Shown here: positions 1-5,936 of the stretch, piece by piece
Layout: each line of letters starts with the position of its first letter
Numbering within the stretch: position 1 is the first letter of the stretch
DNA from: Verrucomicrobiota bacterium
GTDB lineage: Bacteria; Verrucomicrobiota; Verrucomicrobiia; Opitutales; Opitutaceae
Length of the DNA: 14,161 nt
NCBI GenBank assembly: GCA_030916665.1
Contig: JAUPWC010000258.1
Span: forward strand, 1 to 14,161
Reading direction: 5' to 3'
The notes under the pieces: model-generated
What the model was told of the DNA's origin: nothing
Database searches by the model: none
Seen by the model: the letters and a program-made list of their open reading frames with translations, nothing else
Position numbers and translations under genes: made by a program

Positions 1-18
1 GAAGGAAGCGCCGGCGAT

Positions 19-948
19 CTAGCGACCGCCGAATTTTCGTTCCCAGCTGAACAGATACTGCTGGGCGAGGCCGGCGAGCGGCCCGAAATGGGTGCGGCCG
101 AAATGGGCGACCTGCGCGGGTTTCCAGCCGTCGAGGCCGTAGCGGCGGGCGAGGGATTTCAGGACCCAGGTGTCCACGGGGAAAGCCTCGAGCTTGCCGG
201 CACCGAAGAGGAGCACGCAGTCGGCGACCTTTTCGCCGACGCCGGGCAGTTCCATGAGGCGGGCCTTGGCGGCCGGGTAGGGCAGGGCTTCGGTTTCGTC
301 GAGCCAGCCGGGACGCGCGGCGAGGAATTTCGCGGTTTCAGCGATGTAGCGGGCGCGAAAGCCGAGGAGGCAGGCGCGGAGGTCTTTTTCGGGGATGGTG
401 GCGAGTTCAGGCCAGGTCGGGAGGCGGCATGCAGACGCGGAATGCGGAGCGCGGAGTGCGGAGCGCGAAAGAATCGGCGAGCCATGCCGTTCAGCCAGCA
501 GGGCGACCATCTGCTTGATCTGGACGATCTGCTTGGTGGCGCTGCAGAGGAAGCCGAGGAGCGTTTCGCCGAAGGGTTGGCGCAGGATGCGGAGATCGGG
601 AAACGCGGCGATGCAGTGGGCGAGGTGGGCATCGCTGCGCCAGGGGAGCGAGTTGGTGAGTGCGGTCCAATCGAGGTCGTGGGCGAGGTAACGGCAAAGG
701 TCGGCGGAGGTCGTGGCGGGAGTGCCGCGCCATTGCAGGCCGGAGCCGCCCGCGCGGAGTTGGACGCAGTGCGTGGACCAGTTGCCGGTCCAGAGGCACC
801 GCGGCGGGGTCGCCGCGGCTCCAGGTTCAAGCGTCCAGCGGAAGGCCTGGCCGCCGTCGAGGGTCTCGCGGAGGACGTCGGGGGTGGGGCTCCAGCCAGC
901 GAGTGGCTGCCAGCCGGAAGATATCTTTGAACTTCCGGATCGTGTCAT
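19..948 (-). CDS. OGG1-like 8-oxoguanine DNA glycosylase/AP lyase (HhH-GPD family)
   Basis: This 309-residue protein is predicted to remove 8-oxoguanine from DNA and nick the abasic site (base excision repair, cytoplasm). An N-terminal OGG domain (about 15-110) carries the GQAFRW motif (33-38). The helix-hairpin-helix motif LPGVGEKVADC (234-244) supplies the likely Schiff-base lysine K240, and FPVDTW (256-261) the catalytic aspartate D259, matching K249 and D268 of human OGG1. No C-terminal Fe-S cysteine cluster is visible, which argues against Nth or MutY. The ATG at 948 is the only plausible start, because the N-terminal domain follows within about 12 residues and no other ATG, GTG or TTG lies between. 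That ATG lies inside a repeat element, with no clear ribosome binding site. Residues about 161-171 are encoded by a tandem repeat inserted between conserved helices. It is last in a possible three-gene leftward group. Confidence 0.9.
   Translation of the reverse strand: MTRSGSSKISSGWQPLAGWSPTPDVLRETLDGGQAFRWTLEPGAAATPPRCLWTGNWSTHCVQLRAGGSGLQWRGTPATTSADLCRYLAHDLDWTALTNSLPWRSDAHLAHCIAAFPDLRILRQPFGETLLGFLCSATKQIVQIKQMVALLAERHGSPILSRSALRAPHSASACRLPTWPELATIPEKDLRACLLGFRARYIAETAKFLAARPGWLDETEALPYPAAKARLMELPGVGEKVADCVLLFGAGKLEAFPVDTWVLKSLARRYGLDGWKPAQVAHFGRTHFGPLAGLAQQYLFSWERKFGGR
436..467. repeat. 14-bp tandem repeat (2.3 copies) inside the glycosylase gene
   Basis: CGCGGAATGCGGAG (436-449) is followed directly by CGCGGAGTGCGGAG (450-463), one mismatch, and then by CGCG (464-467). 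The unit is not a multiple of three, yet the insert keeps the glycosylase frame open. It encodes a Ser/Ala/Arg-rich stretch at residues about 161-171, at the turn after the helix ending ALLAERHG. The composition resembles dispersed short repeats found in intergenic DNA of some high-GC bacteria. That link is an inference. Confidence 0.7.
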
Positions 949-1037
949 TCTGAGCGGTGCGAAGAATCCAGCGAAGGTGGACGCGATATTCGGGTGCCTC
1001 TGGATTCTTCTCCCGCTGTTGCGGGATCAGAATGACA
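943..1037. repeat. 95-bp inverted-repeat (REP/MITE-like) element
   Basis: The outer arms TGTCATTCTGA (943-953) and TCAGAATGACA (1027-1037) are perfect reverse complements. So are the inner arms GAAGAATCCAG (961-971) and CTGGATTCTTC (1000-1010). The right arm holds its own small hairpin, CCCGC-TGTT-GCGGG (1012-1025). As RNA the element would fold into a long stem. It fills almost all of the 97-bp gap between the secreted-protein gene and the glycosylase, and its left arm includes the glycosylase start codon (946-948). It encodes no protein. A related solo copy lies at 1526-1554, so this is a dispersed family. No target-site duplication is evident. Confidence 0.82.
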
Positions 1038-1045
1038 GACAACGT

Positions 1046-1522
1046 TTATTTTCCCGCCGGCTTTTCCCAGAGGTAGCTCTTCTCGGTGGCGAGGGTCTTG
1101 CCGTCGGCGTCGGTGAGTTCGAGTTTCCAGGCGACGGGGTCGGCCTTGGGGTCGGTCCAGTCGGCGCCGGTGAGGCCGAGGTGGAAGACGGTGTCGCCGG
1201 CCTTGAGGGCGGGCGTGAACGTGAAGGTCTGCGGCTGGGCGTCGGTCTGGGTGATGACCTGCAGGCGGGCGGTGACGGCGCGGGCACCGGACGGGTTGGT
1301 CACGCGCACGAGGAAATAATAACCGCCGCGCTGGTCGGGGCGGGTGCGGAGCACGGCCTCGCCGCCGGTGTTTTCCTTGCCGTCGAAGTATTCGGAGATG
1401 CGCTTGAAGGACGCGGCGTCGCGCCAGCCGTTGTAAACGCGGACGATGGTGAGGTCGCTGGCTGCAGCCAAGACTGGCGCCAACGTGAGGCAAAGGACGG
1501 TGAATAAAAGGCGAGCGGCCAT
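1046..1522 (-). CDS. small secreted protein of unknown function
   Basis: I do not recognise the family of this 158-residue protein. It begins with a clear Sec signal peptide: MAARLL, a hydrophobic core to about residue 18, then an Ala-rich cleavage region near residues 19-22. A periplasmic or exported location is therefore expected. The mature part of about 136 residues is rich in short beta-prone stretches (YYFLVRVTNP, then TFTFTPALKAGDTVFHLGLTG), consistent with a small beta-sandwich or Ig-like fold. That fold is an inference. There are no cysteines after the signal peptide and no catalytic motif. It lies 44 bp downstream of the oligopeptide-binding protein gene and may be co-transcribed with it. 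A solo repeat copy ends 3 bases upstream of its ATG, leaving no recognisable ribosome binding site. Confidence 0.75.
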   Translation of the reverse strand: MAARLLFTVLCLTLAPVLAAASDLTIVRVYNGWRDAASFKRISEYFDGKENTGGEAVLRTRPDQRGGYYFLVRVTNPSGARAVTARLQVITQTDAQPQTFTFTPALKAGDTVFHLGLTGADWTDPKADPVAWKLELTDADGKTLATEKSYLWEKPAGK

Positions 1523-1525
1523 GTT

Positions 1526-1554
1526 CTGGATTCTTCGCTACGCTCAGAATGACA
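1526..1554. repeat. solo copy of the TCATTCTGAGC/GAAGAATCC repeat
   Basis: Read on the plus strand, this 29-bp copy starts CTGGATTCTTCG and ends CTCAGAATGACA. It matches the reverse complement of the left arm of the 943-1037 element (943-971) at 27 of 29 positions. Its end halves ATTCT/AGAAT can pair as a 5-bp stem. It occupies most of the 44-bp gap between the oligopeptide-binding protein stop and the small secreted protein start. Confidence 0.8.
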
Positions 1555-1566
1555 CGCAGGCGAGGG

Positions 1567-3174
1567 TTAAGGAGACAGGTAAACCTTTTTGTATTGGTGC
1601 TGTCCGAGGAAGGAGGGTTCCCAGCCGTGCACGGCGGGGTGGAGGAGAAAATTCTTCACGCCGAAAAAGACGGGAGCGACGGGTGCCTGTTCAAGGAGGA
1701 GCGCTTCGGCCTGTTGGAAGAACTCGAAGCGGGCAGCGGGACCGGTCGCGCGCCCGGCTTCGGCGATCAGGCGGTCGTATTCAGAATTGGCCCAGCCGGT
1801 CCAGTTGTTGCCGCCGGTGGACACGAAGAGGTCGAGGAAGGTGACCGGGTCCACGAAGTCGCCGATCCAGCCGGCGCCGGAGAGCGTGTAGTTCAGGCTT
1901 TGTTGGTTTTGGAACCAGGTCTTCTGCTCCATCGGGGAAATCGTGAGCGTGATGCCCAGTTCCTCCTTCCACCGGGCCTGCAGCACCTCGGCCACGCGGG
2001 GCTGGTGCTGGTCGTTGCGCACCTGCAGGTCGAGCACGGGCAGGCCGCGGCCGCCGGGATAGCCGGCCTCGGCCAGCAGGCGGCGGGCGGCTTCGTAGTC
2101 GGTCGCGACACGGGTGCGGGCGGTGTAGCCGGCGAGATTGGGCGGCGTGAAGCTGCGGGCCGGGAGCTGGCCGCCGCGCAGCACGTTGTCGGTGATCACT
2201 TCTCGATCGATGGCCAGCGAGAGGGCGCGGCGGACCCGCACGTCGGTGAAGGGCGGACGCGTCGTGTTGAAACGAAGAAAGATCGCCTGGAGGAACGGGT
2301 CGGACCGCAGGGCGCTGGGCTTGGCGGTGCGGTGGGCTTCGATCTTGGAGGCGGGCAGGCTCCCGGTCACGTGGACCTGTCCGGCGCGGTAGTTGCGTTC
2401 GTCCACCTCGGCGTTTTCCGTCGTGAGGAAAACGATGCGGTTGAGCCGGACGGTGGCGGCGTCCCAGTAGGCCGGATTTTTCACGGCGACGAGGCGGGCG
2501 TTGGGCGTCCACTCCGCGAGGGTGAACGGACCGTTGCCGACGAGGTTTTCCGGGCGGGTCCACGCGGGGGAGCGTTGTTTGATATCGCCGAATTTGGCGA
2601 GCACGCGGGGATTGACCGGAAACCACGCGGGCAGGGCCGTGAGCGCGGGGAGATAAGGCGTGGGCCGTTCCAACGTGAGGCGCAGGGTGTGATCGTCGAG
2701 CGCCACGGCGCCGAGTTGCGTCGGGTCGGTGAGGGCGCCGCGGTTCAGGGCGGCGGCGTTTTTCAGGACGTGGAGCAAGTAGGCGTTTTCGGCCGCCAGC
2801 GCGGGAGCCAGGATCCGCTGCCAGGAGACGACAAAGTCCTGAGCGGTCAGCAGATCGCCGTTGGACCAGCGGGCGTTGGGGCGCAGATGGAACGTGTAAA
2901 CGAGACCGGAGGCATCGCGTTCCCAGCGTTCCGCCACGGCGGGCAGGGGTTGGGAGGTGCGCTCATCGAGCACGCACAGGCCCTCGAAGAAGGCCACGGC
3001 GAGGTCCACCTCCGTGGCAGCGCTCAGCAGGTGGGGGTCGAGCGACTGGGGCTCGGCCGAATTCGTCACCAGCAGCGTGCCCGAGCGCCGGCCGGCTTCG
3101 GCGGGCGTTTCGCGCTTGGCGCAGCCGGCCAGCAGCGCGAGGGCGGAGAGGATCAGGGGCAGGCGGCGTAACAT
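1567..3174 (-). CDS. peptide ABC transporter substrate-binding lipoprotein (SBP_bac_5 / OppA type)
   Basis: This 535-residue protein is predicted to bind oligopeptides (less likely nickel or another solute) in the periplasm for an ABC importer. The start chosen is the ATG at 3174, because it opens directly on a lipoprotein signal, MLRRLPLILSALALLAGC, with the lipobox cysteine at residue 18. The longer reading to 3279 would add 35 non-signal residues in front. The family motifs EPQSLDPH (41-48) and VYTFHLRPNARWSNGD (92-107) followed by AQDFVVSWQRIL identify the SBP_bac_5 family, and the length is typical of OppA. No permease or ATPase gene lies within the window, so it is an orphan here or works with distant components. 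It is divergent from the sigma-VWA gene, with 86 bp between the two starts. Confidence 0.92.
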   Translation of the reverse strand: MLRRLPLILSALALLAGCAKRETPAEAGRRSGTLLVTNSAEPQSLDPHLLSAATEVDLAVAFFEGLCVLDERTSQPLPAVAERWERDASGLVYTFHLRPNARWSNGDLLTAQDFVVSWQRILAPALAAENAYLLHVLKNAAALNRGALTDPTQLGAVALDDHTLRLTLERPTPYLPALTALPAWFPVNPRVLAKFGDIKQRSPAWTRPENLVGNGPFTLAEWTPNARLVAVKNPAYWDAATVRLNRIVFLTTENAEVDERNYRAGQVHVTGSLPASKIEAHRTAKPSALRSDPFLQAIFLRFNTTRPPFTDVRVRRALSLAIDREVITDNVLRGGQLPARSFTPPNLAGYTARTRVATDYEAARRLLAEAGYPGGRGLPVLDLQVRNDQHQPRVAEVLQARWKEELGITLTISPMEQKTWFQNQQSLNYTLSGAGWIGDFVDPVTFLDLFVSTGGNNWTGWANSEYDRLIAEAGRATGPAARFEFFQQAEALLLEQAPVAPVFFGVKNFLLHPAVHGWEPSFLGQHQYKKVYLSP

Positions 3175-3260
3175 GGTGACCAAGTTGCGGTTTGCAGGGG
3201 CCGGCGCAAGTGACGAAGCGGGGCAAGTTTCGTCCGTTTGCGCCGATATAAAGGGGCTCA
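3175..3260. promoter_or_regulatory. divergent intergenic region, probable promoters
   Basis: This 86-bp gap separates the divergent oligopeptide-binding protein and sigma-VWA genes, so promoters for both should lie in or near it. The only AT-rich island is GATATAAA (3245-3252). TATAAA (3247-3252) could be a -10 element for the rightward gene, but it would start transcription almost at the start codon. On the other strand TTTATA could serve the leftward gene with a leader of about 65 bases. No convincing -35 box is seen, so both assignments are weak. Confidence 0.35.
3251..3256 (+). promoter_or_regulatory. ribosome binding site supporting the GTG start of the sigma-VWA gene
   Basis: AAGGGG lies 4 bases before the GTG at 3261. 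It is the best purine-rich match near any possible start of this gene. The N-terminal sigma-like domain begins within about 20 residues, which agrees with this start. Confidence 0.5.
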
Positions 3261-5846
3261 GTGAGCAGTCTTTCCTCATCTTCCGCCGGCCGGATTGTCC
3301 CGCCGGCCGCCTCAGCCTTGCTGGAGCGGCATGGCGCCGCCCTGCGCGGTTACCTCGGAGCCCTGCCGGGGGCGGACGCGGCCAGGGTCGAGCAGGTCGT
3401 GGCGGAGCTGGCGCGGGACTTGGACAAGGGCGGCGAACTCGACGACGATCCCACGGTGTGGCTGTTCGCGCACGGCCGGCAACGCCTGCTGGGTGCGGGC
3501 CAGCGCGGCGACGTGCTGCGGGACGTGGGGGCGGACACGGCCGACGAGGAGGAGAGCAGCGAGGGGCAGGATGACGGCGTGGCGGTGCACCGGGCCTTTG
3601 CCCGGCTCACGAGCAAACAGCAGGAGGCGCTGCGGCTGCGTTTCCAGTTCGGTTTCAATCCGGAGGAAATGGCGCGGGTCACGGGGCTTTCCCTCGGCGG
3701 CGTGGAGGGGTTGTTCGAGCACGCGATGGGGCGGATCGTGCAGGCGATGCCGGCGGCCCCGGGGAAATCGGCGGTGCGCATCACCGATCCGCGGATCATC
3801 GCCTACGCGCTCGACGAGATGGGCGCGGCCGAGAAGAAGGCCTTGGTCGAGCACGGGCCCGACGGCAAGGGTCTGCTTGAAACGGCGGACACGATCCGAC
3901 GCGCCGTCCGCACGCTGACGCAGATTCTTCAGAACGGCGCCCCGCCGCCGCGGCGAAGAAAGCGCCATGGCGGCATGCCGGTGTTCCGGGTCGTAGCCAT
4001 TTTGGCCGGACTCCTGATCGCAGCGGGTGCCGTGTGGTGGTTCGTCAGCGGACGGACGTCGCCGGACGCTGAGGTTGTGGCGGACAACGTGCCAACGGTC
4101 CGCGCGGTGCGGCGCGAGGGTGGCGCCGTGGCCGATGAAGCTCACGGTCAGCCGGGCGAGCAGGCTCACACCGCCCAGCGGGAACGCCGGCGCGGACTGC
4201 GTCCGGGTGAGGCCGACTGGGAGCGCAAGCGCTTTGGTCAGGGCCACGGCCGGAGCGCAGCGCAAACCGGCGAGGGTGGGGGGGCGTCGGGGGAGTCTTC
4301 GTCGGATGGGCCGGTTCCGGTGGAAACTGAGAGCAGCGCTGCGCCCGCCCCGACGGATGCGCCGCCAGAGTCCGAGCCGGAGGCCGGTGGGCGCGAGCCG
4401 CGCGACGAGCCGCCGGCCGTTGTGTGGCCCGGTGGCGCGGGAGCGGGTGGGGCACCTGTCAGTGGCCACGCGGAGGCGCCGTCTGCCGGTGGCCCGGGTG
4501 CCTGGGCCGGATCGCCACAGGCGCGGACGCGCGTGGTTCAAAGCGGCGAACCGCTGTCGGTGACTTTGCCCTCGTCCGCCGGAACAGCCCGTGCGCCTGA
4601 GCCCGGTTTGAAGGATTTGCAGCGCGATCTCGCGCGCGGGCAGTGGCCGTCCGCGGACCGGGTGCGTCCCGGGGCCTTGCTCCGGCAGGCGCCGCCCGAG
4701 TGGCCGGCACCAGGCGGCCAGCCGGTGCCGCTGGCCGTGCGCATGGAGATGGCGCCGTCGCCGTTCGCTCCCGGCCGGCAGGTGGTGCGGGTGATGGTGC
4801 AGGCGAAACCGGCGCCGCCACCGGTGCGCCCGCCGGCGAACATCGTGCTCGCGATCGACGTCTCCGATTCGATGAACACGCCGAACCGGCTGCCCCTGGT
4901 GCAGGCGGGACTGCGGCTCCTGGCGGAGCGGCTGCGGCCGGACGACCGGGTGGCGGTGGTGACCTACGCCGCCGAAGCCCGCGAGGTGCGCGCGAGTGAA
5001 CCCGTCGGAGCGGGAGGGCGCGACCTGCGCGACACGCTGGCGGGTTTGTCCGCGCAGGGTCGCACGAACGGCTACGACGGCCTGACGCTGGCCTACGACG
5101 TGGCGCGCCGCGCGCGCGCCAGCACCGGCCTGAACGCCGTGATCCTCTGCACCGACGGCAACTTCAACCTCGGGGAGACCGACGAGCGGATGCTGGCCGG
5201 GATCGCGGCCCGTTTCGCCGCCGCCGGCATCCGGCTCAGCGTGTTCGGCTTCGGCCGGAGCGACCGCAACGACCTGCGGCTCGAACTGCTCGCACAGCAG
5301 GGCGGAGGACGGAGCTGTTACGTGAACACCGAGGAGGAAGCCGAGCGGCTGCTCGCCGGCCAGATCGACGGCCTGCTCGAACCGGTGGCGCGCGAGGTGA
5401 ACTGGCGCGTGGACTGGAATCCGGGCCGCGTAACCGACGTCAGCCTGTTGGGAGGGCAAGAAGGGGAACTGACGCCGGAAGTGCTGCCCGGGCGGAAACT
5501 CACGGCGCTGTATGAAGTGAACCTGCGCCCCGAGGCCGCGGCGGGGACGGACGGACTGGGAAAGGTGCGCGTGGATTATTTTGCCGCGGGCGAGAAGCGG
5601 CCGGCGCTGATGCAGCAGACGCTGGCGGCGACGGCCGGCGGGTGGAACCAGACCGGGCCGGGTTTCCGTTTCGCCGTCGCAGCGGCCGAACTGGGACGCA
5701 TTTTGCAGTCCGATCAGGTGGAGGCGAAGCCGGCGCTGGCGCGTCTTGAAACTTGGGTCGCCGAACACCTGCCTGACGACGCCGGCGGCTACCGCCGCGA
5801 CCTGCTCGACACGATCGCGCTCGCGCGCAGCGCGGCCGCGCAATGA
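3261..5846 (+). CDS. ECF sigma-like / anti-sigma-like / YfbK-type VWA fusion protein
   Basis: The 861 residues fall into five parts. Residues 20-95 resemble a worn ECF sigma region 2, with VVAELARDL where VVQE-type motifs usually stand, and then WLFAHGRQRLL. Residues 109-160 resemble sigma region 4, a helix-turn-helix around LTSKQQEALRLRF. Residues 174-225, beginning ITDPRIIAYALDEMG, match the anti-sigma-like N-terminus common in YfbK-type VWA proteins. One membrane helix spans 241-262. A Gly/Ala/Pro/Glu-rich linker runs to about 450. Next comes the YfbK core, with the MIDAS metal site D533, S535, S537, T602 and D632, and a YfbK_C-like end from about 712. The topology implies a cytoplasmic sigma part and a periplasmic VWA part. 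The frame is open throughout, so this looks like a true fusion rather than a frameshift product. Whether it still binds RNA polymerase or a promoter is unknown. Confidence 0.88.
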   Translation: MSSLSSSSAGRIVPPAASALLERHGAALRGYLGALPGADAARVEQVVAELARDLDKGGELDDDPTVWLFAHGRQRLLGAGQRGDVLRDVGADTADEEESSEGQDDGVAVHRAFARLTSKQQEALRLRFQFGFNPEEMARVTGLSLGGVEGLFEHAMGRIVQAMPAAPGKSAVRITDPRIIAYALDEMGAAEKKALVEHGPDGKGLLETADTIRRAVRTLTQILQNGAPPPRRRKRHGGMPVFRVVAILAGLLIAAGAVWWFVSGRTSPDAEVVADNVPTVRAVRREGGAVADEAHGQPGEQAHTAQRERRRGLRPGEADWERKRFGQGHGRSAAQTGEGGGASGESSSDGPVPVETESSAAPAPTDAPPESEPEAGGREPRDEPPAVVWPGGAGAGGAPVSGHAEAPSAGGPGAWAGSPQARTRVVQSGEPLSVTLPSSAGTARAPEPGLKDLQRDLARGQWPSADRVRPGALLRQAPPEWPAPGGQPVPLAVRMEMAPSPFAPGRQVVRVMVQAKPAPPPVRPPANIVLAIDVSDSMNTPNRLPLVQAGLRLLAERLRPDDRVAVVTYAAEAREVRASEPVGAGGRDLRDTLAGLSAQGRTNGYDGLTLAYDVARRARASTGLNAVILCTDGNFNLGETDERMLAGIAARFAAAGIRLSVFGFGRSDRNDLRLELLAQQGGGRSCYVNTEEEAERLLAGQIDGLLEPVAREVNWRVDWNPGRVTDVSLLGGQEGELTPEVLPGRKLTALYEVNLRPEAAAGTDGLGKVRVDYFAAGEKRPALMQQTLAATAGGWNQTGPGFRFAVAAAELGRILQSDQVEAKPALARLETWVAEHLPDDAGGYRRDLLDTIALARSAAAQ

Positions 5847-5857
5847 GCGAATCAAGC

Positions 5858-5901
5858 CCGAAAACCGCCTGAACAAAATCGGCGTATCACCCGGTTTTCG
5901 G
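5858..5901. other. perfect 10-bp inverted repeat between the sigma-VWA gene and the operon
   Basis: CCGAAAACCG (5858-5867) and CGGTTTTCGG (5892-5901) are exact reverse complements separated by 24 bases. They lie in the 90-bp gap (5847-5936) between the sigma-VWA stop and the GYF_2-RDD start. No T-run follows, so a classical intrinsic terminator is unlikely. The arm centres are 34 bp apart, roughly three helical turns, which would also suit a two-site operator or an intercistronic RNA hairpin. Nothing else was recognised in this gap. Confidence 0.5.
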
Positions 5902-5936
5902 TTGCGACCCAAAAGTCAGGCCGGCAACTAAGTGGC

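Noticed and set aside
88..930. Long plus-strand open frame opposite the glycosylase
   Set aside because: Its Gly/Glu/Ala-rich product has no domain, and it mirrors a gene with clear catalytic motifs. It is a shadow of high-GC coding DNA.
1549..3171. 540-codon plus-strand open frame opposite the oligopeptide-binding protein
   Set aside because: The product is low-complexity with no recognisable motif, while the minus strand has a lipobox and SBP_bac_5 signatures.
3175..3279. Longer N-terminus of the oligopeptide-binding protein starting at 3279
   Set aside because: It would place 35 polar residues before an evident lipoprotein signal peptide and overlap the divergent gene's start.
3261..5846. 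Frameshift or assembly error joining two separate genes
   Set aside because: The frame stays open across the sigma-like, membrane and VWA parts, and the domain order matches sigma then anti-sigma-VWA. A fusion is simpler, though it remains checkable by re-sequencing.
5843..5872. Nine-codon reading frame starting in the ATGA at the end of the sigma-VWA gene
   Set aside because: Too short to support, with no ribosome binding site or conservation evidence. Its end overlaps the inverted-repeat arm.
3312..5912. 866-codon minus-strand open frame opposite the sigma-VWA gene
   Set aside because: It is rich in Arg, His and Pro without domains. The plus strand carries sigma-like, MIDAS and YfbK motifs and a ribosome binding site.
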